This document shows, one piece after another, positions 7,907-16,599 of a stretch of DNA of 64,000 nucleotides. Origin of the DNA: Bog-756 sp963831535 (GTDB taxonomy: Bacteria > Actinomycetota > Acidimicrobiia > Acidimicrobiales > RAAP-2); contig CAWHQP010000006.1 of the NCBI GenBank assembly GCA_963831535.1, forward strand, positions 256,058-320,057, given 5' to 3'. The notes below the pieces were generated by a model that ran no database searches, was not told where the DNA came from, and saw only the letters and a program-made list of their open reading frames with translations. A program made the translations under genes and the position numbers. Position 1 is the first letter of the stretch, and every line of letters starts with the position of its first letter.

Positions 7907-9306
7907 GTACCACCCTGGTCGAGCGGGCGTCGAACTTTCTCGGCACCCGACTGTCCCGCCGCAGCTTCATCAACCGTTCTGCTTACGCCGGCAGCGCCGT
8001 CGCCATCGGATCCGGTCTTGATCTCGTGCTGCGCCCGGGGACGGCCTATGGGCTGGTCTGCAACTGCGGCAGCAGCAACTGCGGATGCGGGTCCACCTGT
8101 TGTGCGGGGTACACCGAGTTCTGCTGCTCGGTCAACGGGGGCTACAACTACTGCCCGACCAACACCGTCATGGGCGGGTGGTGGAAGGCTGACAACTCCT
8201 CATACTGCGGTGGCCCCCGGTACTACATGGACTGCAACGCCACCTGCCAGTGCTCGACCGGGTGTGGGAACGGATGGGGCTTCTGCGAGCCGGGCTGCGA
8301 CGGCGTCTCTTGCGGATGTGGTCCCAACGGGTGTGACTCCTATGTCACCGGCTGCTTCCAGTTCCGTTACGGCCAGTGCAATCAGCAGCTGGACTGCATC
8401 GGCCGAATCGTGTGCCGGGTGGTGGCCTGCGTCCCGCCCTGGGAGATCGATCCCACCTGCACCACCACCAACGCCGAGGACGACTCGACGGCCGAACAGA
8501 ATGCCGCGTGCTGGACCCCGGCGTTCCCCACCCCGAACCCCGGTCCCTGCGCCTCCGTCCTCACCAACTGCCAGGTGGTGGGGATGGCCCCGAGCAGCGA
8601 CGGCGCGGGATACGGGATGGTGACAGCGTTCGGGCGGTTGCTGGCCTATGGCGACTTCCCCCCCGACGGTGACGAGTCGGGCGCGTCACTGGCCCAGCCC
8701 ATGGTGGGCATGGGCGTCCGCCGGTCCGGGGGCTACTACCTGGTGGCCCGCGACGGCGGCATCTTCACCTTCGGTGGGGCGTCGTTCTACGGCTCGATGG
8801 GCGGCCAGCACCTCAACCAGCCCATGGTGGGGATAGCTGTCACCGCCACCGGTGCCGGCTATTGGACGGTGGCCACCGATGGCGGCATCTTCACCTTCGG
8901 CGATGCCCAGTTCTACGGCTCGATGGGCGGCCAGCACCTCAACCAGCCCATCGTGGGCATGGCCGCCACCCCGTCGGGCCGCGGCTACTGGTGCGTGGCC
9001 AGTGACGGCGGCATCTTCACCTTCGGCGATGCCCAGTTCTTCGGCTCGATGGGCGGCCAGCACCTCAACCAGCCCATCGTGGGCATGGCCGCCACCCCGT
9101 CGGGCCGCGGCTACTGGTGCGTGGCCAGTGACGGCGGCATCTTCACCTTCGGCGACGCCCAGTTCTTCGGCTCGATGGGCGGCCAACGCCTCAACCAGCC
9201 CATCGCCGCCATGGCCGCGCCCCCCACCAGCCAGGGCTACTGGCTGGTGGCGAAAGACGGCGGCATCTTCACGTTCAACACGATGTTCTACGGTTCGGCG
9301 GCGTAG
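7903..9306 (+). CDS. Tat-exported Cys-rich protein, MADH light-chain-like domain fused to a repeat domain
   Basis: A 467-residue exported protein. A Tat signal has the twin arginine in S18-R-R-S-F22, then a hydrophobic stretch and an AYG exit. Residues 53-223 hold 28 cysteines. The pattern CPTNTVMGGWWK, then YC, YYMDCNATCQC resembles the methylamine dehydrogenase light chain (MauA), where CP-x-GT, a Trp that becomes part of the TTQ cofactor, and DCC-x-CPC occur in that order. From residue 227 on come six repeats of about 42 residues with DGGIFTFGDAQFYGSMGG. The ATGA overlap couples it to the MauE-like gene. Substrate and cofactor are unknown; whether it forms TTQ is speculation. Confidence 0.8.
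   Translation: MSTTLVERASNFLGTRLSRRSFINRSAYAGSAVAIGSGLDLVLRPGTAYGLVCNCGSSNCGCGSTCCAGYTEFCCSVNGGYNYCPTNTVMGGWWKADNSSYCGGPRYYMDCNATCQCSTGCGNGWGFCEPGCDGVSCGCGPNGCDSYVTGCFQFRYGQCNQQLDCIGRIVCRVVACVPPWEIDPTCTTTNAEDDSTAEQNAACWTPAFPTPNPGPCASVLTNCQVVGMAPSSDGAGYGMVTAFGRLLAYGDFPPDGDESGASLAQPMVGMGVRRSGGYYLVARDGGIFTFGGASFYGSMGGQHLNQPMVGIAVTATGAGYWTVATDGGIFTFGDAQFYGSMGGQHLNQPIVGMAATPSGRGYWCVASDGGIFTFGDAQFFGSMGGQHLNQPIVGMAATPSGRGYWCVASDGGIFTFGDAQFFGSMGGQRLNQPIAAMAAPPTSQGYWLVAKDGGIFTFNTMFYGSAA
8581..9303 (+). repeat. Six tandem ~126-bp coding repeats
   Basis: The repeat units begin at 8581, 8707, 8830, 8956, 9082 and 9208. Units four and five are almost identical at DNA level, differing in a handful of bases, while the first is diverged and the last truncated. 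Each encodes about 42 residues with an aromatic-Gly pattern (GYW, GGIFTFG, FYGSMGG) compatible with beta-propeller blades. Confidence 0.85.
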
Positions 9307-9396
9307 TGCTGACCGGCCCGCCACCGAGAGCGTACGACCGGTGACCACGCGGCGATCCGCTCCACCGTGGACCCCGATCCGATGGAGGAGGTCCCG

Positions 9397-10251
9397 GTGA
9401 GCGTGTGCATCATCCTGGCGTGCTCGCTGGTGGCCGTGGCCGCCGCCGTGCGGTCTACGTGGTCGCCCTGCGGCCTGTCCATGCTCGCCACCATCACCCC
9501 GTTCAGCGAGCGGGCCAAGGGTCACTCCTACCGTGCCACCTCGGCCTGGTTCGTGGCCGGGGCAACCGCAGGAGGGGCCAGTCTCGGCCTGGTGCTGGCC
9601 GCGTCGGCCATGCTCGTGAGCGAGATCCGTCCGTCCGCCGCTGCCGCCGCCGCCGTGGCCCTGGGGGCGAGCCTCGTGGCGGCGGCCTCCGACGCCGGAG
9701 TGGCCGGCTTCCATCTCCCCTACCACCGGCGACAGGTCAATGAGCGCTGGCTCGATCAGTTCCGCCCCTCGGTCTACGGCATCGGGTTCGGTTGGCAGAT
9801 CGGGACCGGTCTGGCCACCTACATCACCACGGCCGCGGTCTACCTGATGATGGTGCTTGGGGCTTTGACCGGCCGGCCTCTCGTGGCTCTGGCGGTGGGT
9901 ACGGGATTCGGGATGCTCCGGGGTCTGGCGGTGCTGCTCACGAGGAACCTCGTCGATCCCTCGGGGCTGCGGGCCTTCCACCGACGGTTCTCCGAGGTGG
10001 GACCGGTGGTCGCCCGAGTGGTGCCCGGGGTCGCTCTGGGCGTCGCCGCACTGATCGCCGTATGGCTCGGGTCCCCCGTCGGCATCGGTGCTGTTGCCGT
10101 GGTGGCGGTCACGGTGGTGGCGACGTCGATCCGAGGGGCGCGGGCTTCGGGTGGCACTCCGACACTGCCGACGTGTCCGGTACCGGGGGGAATGGCCACC
10201 CGGTCCGACCAAGATCTGGCTGCAGCCGGCGGTGGGGGCCGTCCGGCGTGA
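9397..10251 (+). CDS. CcdA/DsbD-like polytopic membrane protein
   Basis: A 284-residue, about eight-helix membrane protein. The first helix is followed by W22-S-P-C25-G, like the Pro-Cys motif that begins the membrane thiol-relay domain of CcdA/DsbD, and a second Cys appears only in the tail. It may equally be MauF-like; I cannot tell the two apart by eye. The GTG at 9397 is preferred over the upstream ATG because GGAGGAG lies six bases before it. It follows the Cys-rich gene by 90 bases and is the last gene of the cassette, where it could pass electrons across the membrane to or from the MauD- and MauE-like proteins. Confidence 0.65.
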   Translation: MSVCIILACSLVAVAAAVRSTWSPCGLSMLATITPFSERAKGHSYRATSAWFVAGATAGGASLGLVLAASAMLVSEIRPSAAAAAAVALGASLVAAASDAGVAGFHLPYHRRQVNERWLDQFRPSVYGIGFGWQIGTGLATYITTAAVYLMMVLGALTGRPLVALAVGTGFGMLRGLAVLLTRNLVDPSGLRAFHRRFSEVGPVVARVVPGVALGVAALIAVWLGSPVGIGAVAVVAVTVVATSIRGARASGGTPTLPTCPVPGGMATRSDQDLAAAGGGGRPA

Positions 10252-10312
10252 GCTGTGCCGTGGACCGTCCTGGGCGCACGTCGACCTGACGGCCTCCGGT
10301 TTGCTCCCGGTG

Positions 10313-11434
10313 TCAGTCCCCGTCGGGGGAGCTGACCGAAGGGACGACCGACGGAACCGGGGCCGACACCGCGTCACCGGTCGCCTCGCTGCCGTCGGCC
10401 ACGTTACCCGTCCACGCTGACCCGGTCGGGTCCGAGGTGCCCGAGGTGACGGTGGAGCCGACCGGCCCGGGAGCCGGATCACCTCCCTGGCCGCGCCGCC
10501 AGCGCCGGAGCGGCGCCACGCGAGTGGCGAGCAGGACTACGCCGACCACGGCCAGCGCAATGCCCGCCCATTGAACCAGCAGCGAACCGAGATGTCCGTC
10601 CTCGCCCAGCCAGAGGTGCTCGTCGAGGAAGCGCTCGATGCCCCAGAGCACCATGCCCACGCCGAGAACGATTCCGGCCGGGGGAAGGAGAACCGGATCG
10701 GGAGCGGATCGGTCATCCTCGCCTTCCTGCGGGGTCCCGGCGACACCAGCCGCCTGTTCGTCCACTCCGCCGGAGGCCGCCGCTACCTGGTCGGTGCCGA
10801 CGTCGAGGTCCACGTCGGCCACGTCCGGCACTGATTGCGGCACCGGGACGCGAGGCTCGGCCGTGCGGAGCCATCGCTCGACCAGCAAGAGGATGCCGAA
10901 GATGGTGAAGTCTTCGATGGCCTGGAAGATGGGAACCGGGAGCCGCTTGCCGACCTGGCCGGCGTAGTACATCCCGAACCACTGGTCGGTCGGATGGCCG
11001 CCGCCGGCCACCATTAGCTGGGGACCCAGCAGGCGTCCGATGCCCCAGCACGCCATGAGCACCGGGGCCATCAGGTCGGCGAAGCGCAGGCCCGGGATCT
11101 CGGGGCACCGGTGACGGGTGCTGATGATGGCCACGGGCACGGCGAACAGGAGTCCTCCGAAGGACGACAGCCCGCCCTGCCAGATGGCGAAGACCTGTCC
11201 CGGATAGTGGGAGTAGTAGGACAGGTTCGACACCACATGGAGCGTGCGCGCCCCCACGATGGCGGCGATGATGACCCAGACGAACATGCCGGTGACCCAC
11301 TGCCAGGGATAGCCGGCCCGGCGCAGACGGCGCTCGGTGTAGCGGAGTCCGAACCAGAAGGTCAGCGCCAGGCCAATGCCGTAGGTGTGGACCTCGAGGA
11401 ACCAGACGTGGAACGCGACAGGGATCGGTCTCAT
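10313..11434 (-). CDS. Divergent Lgt-like (prolipoprotein diacylglyceryl transferase) protein
   Basis: A 373-residue polytopic membrane protein. It starts MRPIPVAFHVWFLEVHTYGI and has GGLSSFGGLLFA and GIGRLLGPQL in the positions of the Lgt motifs. True Lgt enzymes carry His in the HGG motif and Asn in GR-x-GN; here they read FGG and GRLLG. An acidic insertion (about residues 205-240) precedes the last helices, and the C-terminus is a Ser/Thr/Gly-rich tail. Diacylglyceryl transfer is therefore doubtful, and this may be a paralogue with another lipid-related role. It is convergent with the redox cassette. The start at 11434 is chosen by alignment to the family. Confidence 0.7.
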   Translation of the reverse strand: MRPIPVAFHVWFLEVHTYGIGLALTFWFGLRYTERRLRRAGYPWQWVTGMFVWVIIAAIVGARTLHVVSNLSYYSHYPGQVFAIWQGGLSSFGGLLFAVPVAIISTRHRCPEIPGLRFADLMAPVLMACWGIGRLLGPQLMVAGGGHPTDQWFGMYYAGQVGKRLPVPIFQAIEDFTIFGILLLVERWLRTAEPRVPVPQSVPDVADVDLDVGTDQVAAASGGVDEQAAGVAGTPQEGEDDRSAPDPVLLPPAGIVLGVGMVLWGIERFLDEHLWLGEDGHLGSLLVQWAGIALAVVGVVLLATRVAPLRRWRRGQGGDPAPGPVGSTVTSGTSDPTGSAWTGNVADGSEATGDAVSAPVPSVVPSVSSPDGD

Positions 11435-11584
11435 GGCGAAGGGGGTCTCATGGTCGAGGAGTGCCTGATCGGAGACGCAATCGACACAGGTCCAGTATGC
11501 CCCAGGCTCCCGGTAGGGTGGCACCGGGTCCGCTGACGCCTCATCGCCACGACCGACGACGAGGCCGGACCGCGGCCAGCACGG

Positions 11585-12394
11585 ATGGGGGACGTCATGC
11601 GAGATCTTGCCGGCGCAGTCGCCGTAGTGACGGGCGGTGGATCAGGGATCGGCCTCGCCACGGCCACCCGTCTGGCCGGCCTGGGCGTCTCGGTGGCGGT
11701 CGTCGACCTCGACGGGGCATCCGCCGAGCACGCCGCTTCGGCCATCGATGGGTTCGCCGTCCAGGCCGATGTGGGTCGATCCGACAGTTGGCCCGGTATC
11801 GTCGACGCCGTGGACGGGCGTTTCGGCGGCATCGATCTCGCTCACCTGAACGCCGGCGTCATGACCGGCGAGGCCGACATCACCGCACTCACCGACGACG
11901 CCTACCGCCGGGTCCTTTCGGTCAACGTGGACGGGGTGGTCTACGGATTGCGGGCGCTGGTCCCGGCGTTGGCGGCCCGCGGCGGGGGCGCCATCGTGGT
12001 CACGGCCTCACTGGCCGGACTGATCGGCTTTTCGCCCGACCCCATCTACTGCCTGACCAAGCACGCCGTGGTTGGCCTGGTCCGCTCGGTCGTGCCCCAG
12101 CTACAGGAGCGGCACATCACCATCAACGCGGTGTGCCCGAGCATCGTGGACACCCCGCTCATCGGGGACAGCCGCGGTCTGCTCGAGACCAGTGGATTCC
12201 CACTCATCGATCCGGACACGGTCTCCGAGGCCGTGGTCGAACGGCTGGCGGGCGACGAGAGCGGGGAGGCCATGGTCATCCAGGCCGGGCGGGAGGCCCT
12301 CCCGTACCGGTTCGGACGCCCCCCCGGTCCCCGGGCCGGCGGGACGGTGGGTCAGCTGCCGCCACAGGAGTTCACCGCCCACGACCAGCAGTGA
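11585..12394 (+). CDS. Short-chain dehydrogenase/reductase
   Basis: A 269-residue SDR. It has the cofactor motif TGGGSGIGLATA near residue 16, the NAG motif in LAHLNAGVM, the catalytic Ser in VTASLAGL and the Tyr/Lys pair in YCLTKHAV. The Asp in AVVDLDG after the second strand favours NAD over NADP. An alternative ATG at 11597 would shorten it by four residues. It stands alone, divergent from the Lgt-like gene, with no pathway hint from its neighbours. Confidence 0.85.
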   Translation: MGDVMRDLAGAVAVVTGGGSGIGLATATRLAGLGVSVAVVDLDGASAEHAASAIDGFAVQADVGRSDSWPGIVDAVDGRFGGIDLAHLNAGVMTGEADITALTDDAYRRVLSVNVDGVVYGLRALVPALAARGGGAIVVTASLAGLIGFSPDPIYCLTKHAVVGLVRSVVPQLQERHITINAVCPSIVDTPLIGDSRGLLETSGFPLIDPDTVSEAVVERLAGDESGEAMVIQAGREALPYRFGRPPGPRAGGTVGQLPPQEFTAHDQQ

Positions 12395-12485
12395 ATCCGC
12401 CGAAGGTGCCTCGCCCGGGAGTGAATCGTCGGTTCGGCGTGCGCTCGATGACGCACGAGGTGGACGGCGCAGAAGGGGAACCGGG

Positions 12486-13688
12486 TCAGCCGACCCGGCC
12501 GACGCCGGCGAAGCCGTCACCGGTGCGCACGCCCGTCTCCCACACGACCGCACCCGTATAGGGCGCCTCGATCATGGTGCCACCCCCGATGTACATGGCC
12601 ACGTGCTCCGAGCCGTCGGTACCGTAGAAGAGGAGGTCACCGGGCTCGATGTCGGCCAGGGGTATGTGGGTGGTGGCGGCGTACTGGGCTCCTGAGGTAC
12701 GGGGCAGGGAGATGCCGGCCTGGGCGAAAGACCATTGGACAAGGCCGGAGCAGTCGAAGCCGACACCGGGGGTCTCGCCGCCCCAGACGTAGGGCACGCG
12801 GAGCTGGCTCTCGGCCGCCTGGATGGCGCCGGCGATGCCGGCCGGTACGGGCGGTGGAGGGGAGGTGGGCACGGGTGCCGACACGGGCGACCCTCCACCG
12901 GTGGTCTGGGCCACGGTCTGGCCTTCGGTCTGCGCCTTTTGCGCAGCCGCTACCTTCTGGTTGAACGCCGCGGTGGCCGCCGCCTTGGCCTGCGCGGCGG
13001 CGGCCTGTTGCTGGGCAATCACGTCGGCCTGGATCTGGCTGTTGACGCTGTTCAGCGTGCTCTGGTACTGGCTGTCCAACTGCTGGGCCGACTGCTCGGA
13101 GCTCTGCAGGTTGTTGCGGGTGGTGGTGGCCGCGGTCTCCTGCTGCTGGAGGGCGGCCTGGGTGGCCTGCAACTGGGTCTGGGCGGTGTGCAGGTTGTCG
13201 ATGGTGGTGGTCACATTGCCGGTGGCGATGGACGAGTACTCGGACCGGATGCCGGAGGTGTTGGGGTCCGACGAGAACATCTGGGTGACCTGGCTGCTGG
13301 TGCCACTGCTCGTGTAGTCGGCGATGGCCTGGGTCCGGAGTTGACCCTGGTCCTTGCTCACCTCGGCCTGGTCCGTGGCCACCTGCTTCTGGTTGGCGGC
13401 GATCTGACCCTGCAGCTGGGTCAGGTGGTAGTCGGCTGACTCCAACTGTCCGGCCAGCGACTGCTCTTGGGCCTGGATGGCCTGGAGCTGGGTGGTGACG
13501 GCGGCCGCCTTGGCCTTGTCACTCGAGAGTTGGTCGGCTCCGGCGGGTCGAACGGAGGAAATCACCGCGGAGGTGATCCCTAGTGAGGCTGCCAGTGCGA
13601 GTACCGTAAATAACCGTTTACGAGGTGGTTTCCGGGGGGCAGGGGACGCACTTGGCTCAGACGTCGAGTACTGCTCGGCGTGAGTCAT
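12486..13688 (-). CDS. Secreted NlpC/P60 peptidoglycan endopeptidase with coiled-coil region
   Basis: A 400-residue exported cell-wall hydrolase of the RipA/PcsB layout. It has a Lys/Arg-rich N-terminus and signal segment (about residues 25-50), a long Gln/Ala-rich coiled coil (about 55-250), a Pro-rich hinge, and a C-terminal NlpC/P60 domain. The catalytic Cys is C313 in FDCSGLV and the His is H362 in EHVAMYIG. The family cleaves peptide stems during septation, and the coiled coil usually auto-inhibits or recruits the enzyme. An 8-bp inverted repeat and a GTGATCAC palindrome lie in its 5' region. Confidence 0.9.
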   Translation of the reverse strand: MTHAEQYSTSEPSASPAPRKPPRKRLFTVLALAASLGITSAVISSVRPAGADQLSSDKAKAAAVTTQLQAIQAQEQSLAGQLESADYHLTQLQGQIAANQKQVATDQAEVSKDQGQLRTQAIADYTSSGTSSQVTQMFSSDPNTSGIRSEYSSIATGNVTTTIDNLHTAQTQLQATQAALQQQETAATTTRNNLQSSEQSAQQLDSQYQSTLNSVNSQIQADVIAQQQAAAAQAKAAATAAFNQKVAAAQKAQTEGQTVAQTTGGGSPVSAPVPTSPPPPVPAGIAGAIQAAESQLRVPYVWGGETPGVGFDCSGLVQWSFAQAGISLPRTSGAQYAATTHIPLADIEPGDLLFYGTDGSEHVAMYIGGGTMIEAPYTGAVVWETGVRTGDGFAGVGRVG

Positions 13689-13717
13689 ATCGCCTACTTG
13701 TCTAGTCCACCCGCGTG

Positions 13718-13759
13718 GTGATCACAAGGTACCCCCCAGGTGATCGCCCTCTCACCTGG
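13718..13759 (-). promoter_or_regulatory. Inverted repeats in the NlpC/P60 leader
   Basis: Upstream of the minus-strand start at 13688, the palindrome GTGATCAC lies at 13718-13725. A perfect hairpin lies at 13736-13759, with 8-bp arms CCAGGTGA and TCACCTGG around an 8-base loop. They could be a transcription-factor site or a leader RNA structure. I could not match them to a known riboswitch. Confidence 0.4.
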
Positions 13760-13890
13760 TTGTTTACCGTGAGCGCAGCCCGGCTGTGCCGCCCCCGAGC
13801 CAGGGGCAACGATGGTTGTCATACCGCACCCGGTCTCGGCGGGACCGCTCGGAGTGACCGCCGAACACCGGCACGATAGGGTCATGAACC

Positions 13891-14583
13891 ATGGGTGAAA
13901 TCATCGAATTTCCGAGTAATGGGAGCTCCGGTCAGGGGTATATCGCCGTGCCTGTAGGCGGCGCCCACTCGACGTCAGGAATCGTGGTGTTGCAGGAGTG
14001 GTGGGGCCTGGTGGACCAGATCAAACGGACCTGCGACCGGTTCGCCGAGGCCGGGTTCACCGCCCTCGCCCCCGACCTCTATCACGGGACCACGGTGCCG
14101 CTGACCGAGCCCGACGAGGCCGGCAAGCAGATGATGGCCCTGTCGATGAACACCGCGGCCCGGGACCTGAGCGGGGCGGTCGACGAGCTGCAGCGCCGGA
14201 CCGGTCGAAGCCAGGTCGGGGTCATCGGCTTTTGTATGGGCGGTGGACTGGCGCTCGTGCTGGCCACCCAACGTCCCGATGCCGTGAAAGCGGTTGTGCC
14301 GGCCTATGGGCTCATACCCTGGCCCGACGCACAGCCCGACTATTCGAAACTGGAGGCCACCGTGCTCGGTCACGCGGCCGGACAGGACGACTACTTCACC
14401 CCCGAGGCCGCCCGGGAGCTCGAGGCCCAGCTGACCTCCCTGGGCAAGGACGTCGAGTTCTACCACTACCCCGACGCTGACCACGCCTTCTTCAACGAGG
14501 ACCGTCCCGAGGCGCACGACGAGGAGTCGGCCGGCCTGTTGTGGGATCGGTCGGTCGCTTTCTTTCGGAACACACTGAGCTGA
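13891..14583 (+). CDS. Dienelactone hydrolase family protein
   Basis: A 230-residue alpha/beta hydrolase of the dienelactone hydrolase family. The catalytic triad is visible: Cys in GFCMGGG (a Cys nucleophile is typical of this family), Asp in GQDDYFTP and His in DADHAFFN. Length and order agree with the family. Classic members open dienelactones in aromatic-ring breakdown, but many actinobacterial members have other ester substrates and no other ring-cleavage gene lies here. The DUF885 gene begins six bases after its stop, so the two are likely one operon. Confidence 0.9.
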   Translation: MGEIIEFPSNGSSGQGYIAVPVGGAHSTSGIVVLQEWWGLVDQIKRTCDRFAEAGFTALAPDLYHGTTVPLTEPDEAGKQMMALSMNTAARDLSGAVDELQRRTGRSQVGVIGFCMGGGLALVLATQRPDAVKAVVPAYGLIPWPDAQPDYSKLEATVLGHAAGQDDYFTPEAARELEAQLTSLGKDVEFYHYPDADHAFFNEDRPEAHDEESAGLLWDRSVAFFRNTLS

Positions 14584-14589
14584 ACCGTC

Positions 14590-15868
14590 GTGGCTGCCGC
14601 CGGTCTGGTCGATGAGTACCTGACCCTCGGCCTGCGTCTGGGCAGGCACATCGACGGCCTGGTGGACGCGTACTACGGACCGGCCGACCGTGCTGCCTTG
14701 GTCCGCGCCGAGCCCGTGCGCCCCCCGGATCAGCTGGTGGCCGAGGCCCGATCCGTGTTGGCCGCCATCGATGCCGGGACTCCACTCGAACCGTCCACCG
14801 CCGGGGCCGGCCGTGAGGACGGTGCCGCGCCGGCCCGTCGCCACTGGCTCCGCGCCCAGGTGGTTGGACTCCTCACGACGGCGCGCAAGGTGGCCGGGGA
14901 GCGCATCGCCTATGCCGACGAGGTCGAGTCCTGCTACGGCGTTCGGCCCTCCCGGGTGGACGAGGAGGTCCTGGTCGACGCGCACCTTCGACTCGACGAG
15001 GTCCTCCCGGGAACCGGACCGCTGCCGGAAAGGCTGGTGGCCTGGCGGGAGTCCCATGCCATCCCGGTGGACCGGCTGCGCCCGGCCATCGACTCACTGG
15101 CCGAGGACCTCCGGGCGCGGACACGCGAGCTGTTCGGCCTGCCTGACGGGGAGCGGGTCGACTTTGAACTGGTCACGGATCAGCCCTGGTCGGGGTTCAA
15201 CTACTACCTGGGCGATCTGCACAGCCGGGTGGCGGTCAACACCGACCTGCCGGTGCTCTCCACCGGCCTGGCCCACCTGGTCGCGCACGAGGCCTATCCC
15301 GGCCACCACACCGAGCACACCCGCAAGGAGGTCGGGCTGGTTCGCCGTCGGCGGTGGTGGGAGGAGTCGATCTTCCTGGTGGGTACGCCCCAGTGCCTGC
15401 TCGCCGAGGGACTGGCCGATCTGGGACTGGAGGTCGTCATGGGGCGTCGACCCGAGACCCTGGTGGCCGAGCATCTGAGGCCGCTCGGGATCCGCTACGA
15501 CACCGAAGTCGTCGCGGCGGTGGCCGAGGCGGGCGAGGCCCTCGGCGCGGTACGCCAGAACGCCGCCTTCCGGCTGCACGAGGACGGTGCCGACCCCGAG
15601 ACGGTAAGTGCCGAAGTGGCCCGGTGGGGACTGCTGTCCGCTGACCGCGCCGCCAAGTCGGTCGAGTTCCTGGTCCACCCGACCTGGCGGGCCTATCTCA
15701 CGTGTTATGTGGAGGGGCTCCCACTCTGTCGGTAAATTCGTGGCCGGCGATCCGGCCCGTTTCGAGCGCTTGCTGTCCGAGCAGCTGACACCGGACGTGC
15801 TCGAAGCGCAGGTCGACGCCGACCTCGCCGCCACGGTCGCCGGCTACGGCCCCGGGCCCGCGGACTGA
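14590..15868 (+). CDS. DUF885-like metallopeptidase family protein, one-base frameshift near the end
   Basis: The first frame (GTG 14590) runs 381 residues to a TAA at 15733-15735. The C-terminal end continues in the next frame as KFVAGDPARFERLLSEQ and on to the stop at 15868. Removing the T at 15733 gives LPLCRKFVAGDP and a 425-residue protein. The motif HEAYPGHHTEHT and the downstream EGLADLGLEVVMG look like the HExxH-type zinc site and distal Glu of DUF885-type peptidases. Function and substrate are unknown. The shift creates a stop inside a conserved tail, which I read as a sequence error. Confidence 0.7.
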
Positions 15869-15873
15869 ACCGC

Positions 15874-16521
15874 GTGTCCACCGCGACCACCCCGTCCGAC
15901 CGAGCCGCACCGGCCGCCGACGAGGCCAGCCTCGAGGTGGCCATGAACGCCGCGGCCGCGTGCTATCTGCGCCTCGGCGTGGCCAAGACGACGGCGGCGG
16001 ATATCGCCCGAGAGGCGGGCATCTCGAGGGCCACCCTCTACCGGCGGTACGGGAGCCACGAGGCCATCTTCCTGGCCGTGTTGACCCGCGAGTCCGAGGT
16101 CATGTCGGACGACGCCCGTGCCCATCTCGACGCGATGTCGCTGACCGACCCGGTGGAGCGGACGCTCGAGGGGATGATGTTCGCCATCAGCCAGATCCGG
16201 AGCCGACCGGTGCACGCCGCCGTGTTCGGAGGCGAGTCGGCGGCGTGGGCGGCCGGCCAGGCCATCCGGATGGAGGCGCTGCGACGGATCGGCGAGGCGG
16301 GGGTGAGGCCGTTGGTGGCCGGCGCTCTCGCCGACGGATCCCTGTCGGACCAGGACGTCGAGGACCTGGTCGACTGGATCCTGCGCATCCTCATCTCCTA
16401 TGCCGCGGTGCCCGGTCACGGTGACCGTCCTCCCGACGCGATCCGCCGGCAGCTCACCTCGTGGTTCCTCCCGGCCTTCCGGGTCCGGGTGGGGGCACCC
16501 TCAGACGTGGGGGACCGGTGA
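15874..16521 (+). CDS. TetR family transcriptional regulator
   Basis: A 215-residue TetR-type regulator starting at GTG 15874, five bases after the corrected end of the DUF885 gene. The DNA-binding domain is at residues about 20-70: AMNAAAACYLRLGVAKTTAA, IAREAGISRATLYRRYGS. The C-terminal domain is helical and ends in WFLPAFRVRVG. No palindrome sits right before its start, since it is inside the operon. The inverted repeat at 16600-16625, downstream and before the MDR gene, is a candidate target. Confidence 0.9.
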   Translation: MSTATTPSDRAAPAADEASLEVAMNAAAACYLRLGVAKTTAADIAREAGISRATLYRRYGSHEAIFLAVLTRESEVMSDDARAHLDAMSLTDPVERTLEGMMFAISQIRSRPVHAAVFGGESAAWAAGQAIRMEALRRIGEAGVRPLVAGALADGSLSDQDVEDLVDWILRILISYAAVPGHGDRPPDAIRRQLTSWFLPAFRVRVGAPSDVGDR

Positions 16522-16599
16522 CGCGGGATCACGGCGGGGGCAGTGTGGGTGGGCGGATGAGAGACCGATTCCTGGCCGGTTACTCGGTCGATCACTGCC

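Noticed and set aside
5934..10251. Classical methylamine dehydrogenase (mau) operon
   Set aside because: Heavy chain (mauB), mauG and amicyanin genes are missing, and the light-chain-like protein has a Tat signal fused to repeats. The genes are only Mau-like.
13689..13890. Cyclic di-AMP (ydaO) riboswitch before the NlpC/P60 gene
   Set aside because: I could not find the conserved core of that RNA; only a simple hairpin is visible.
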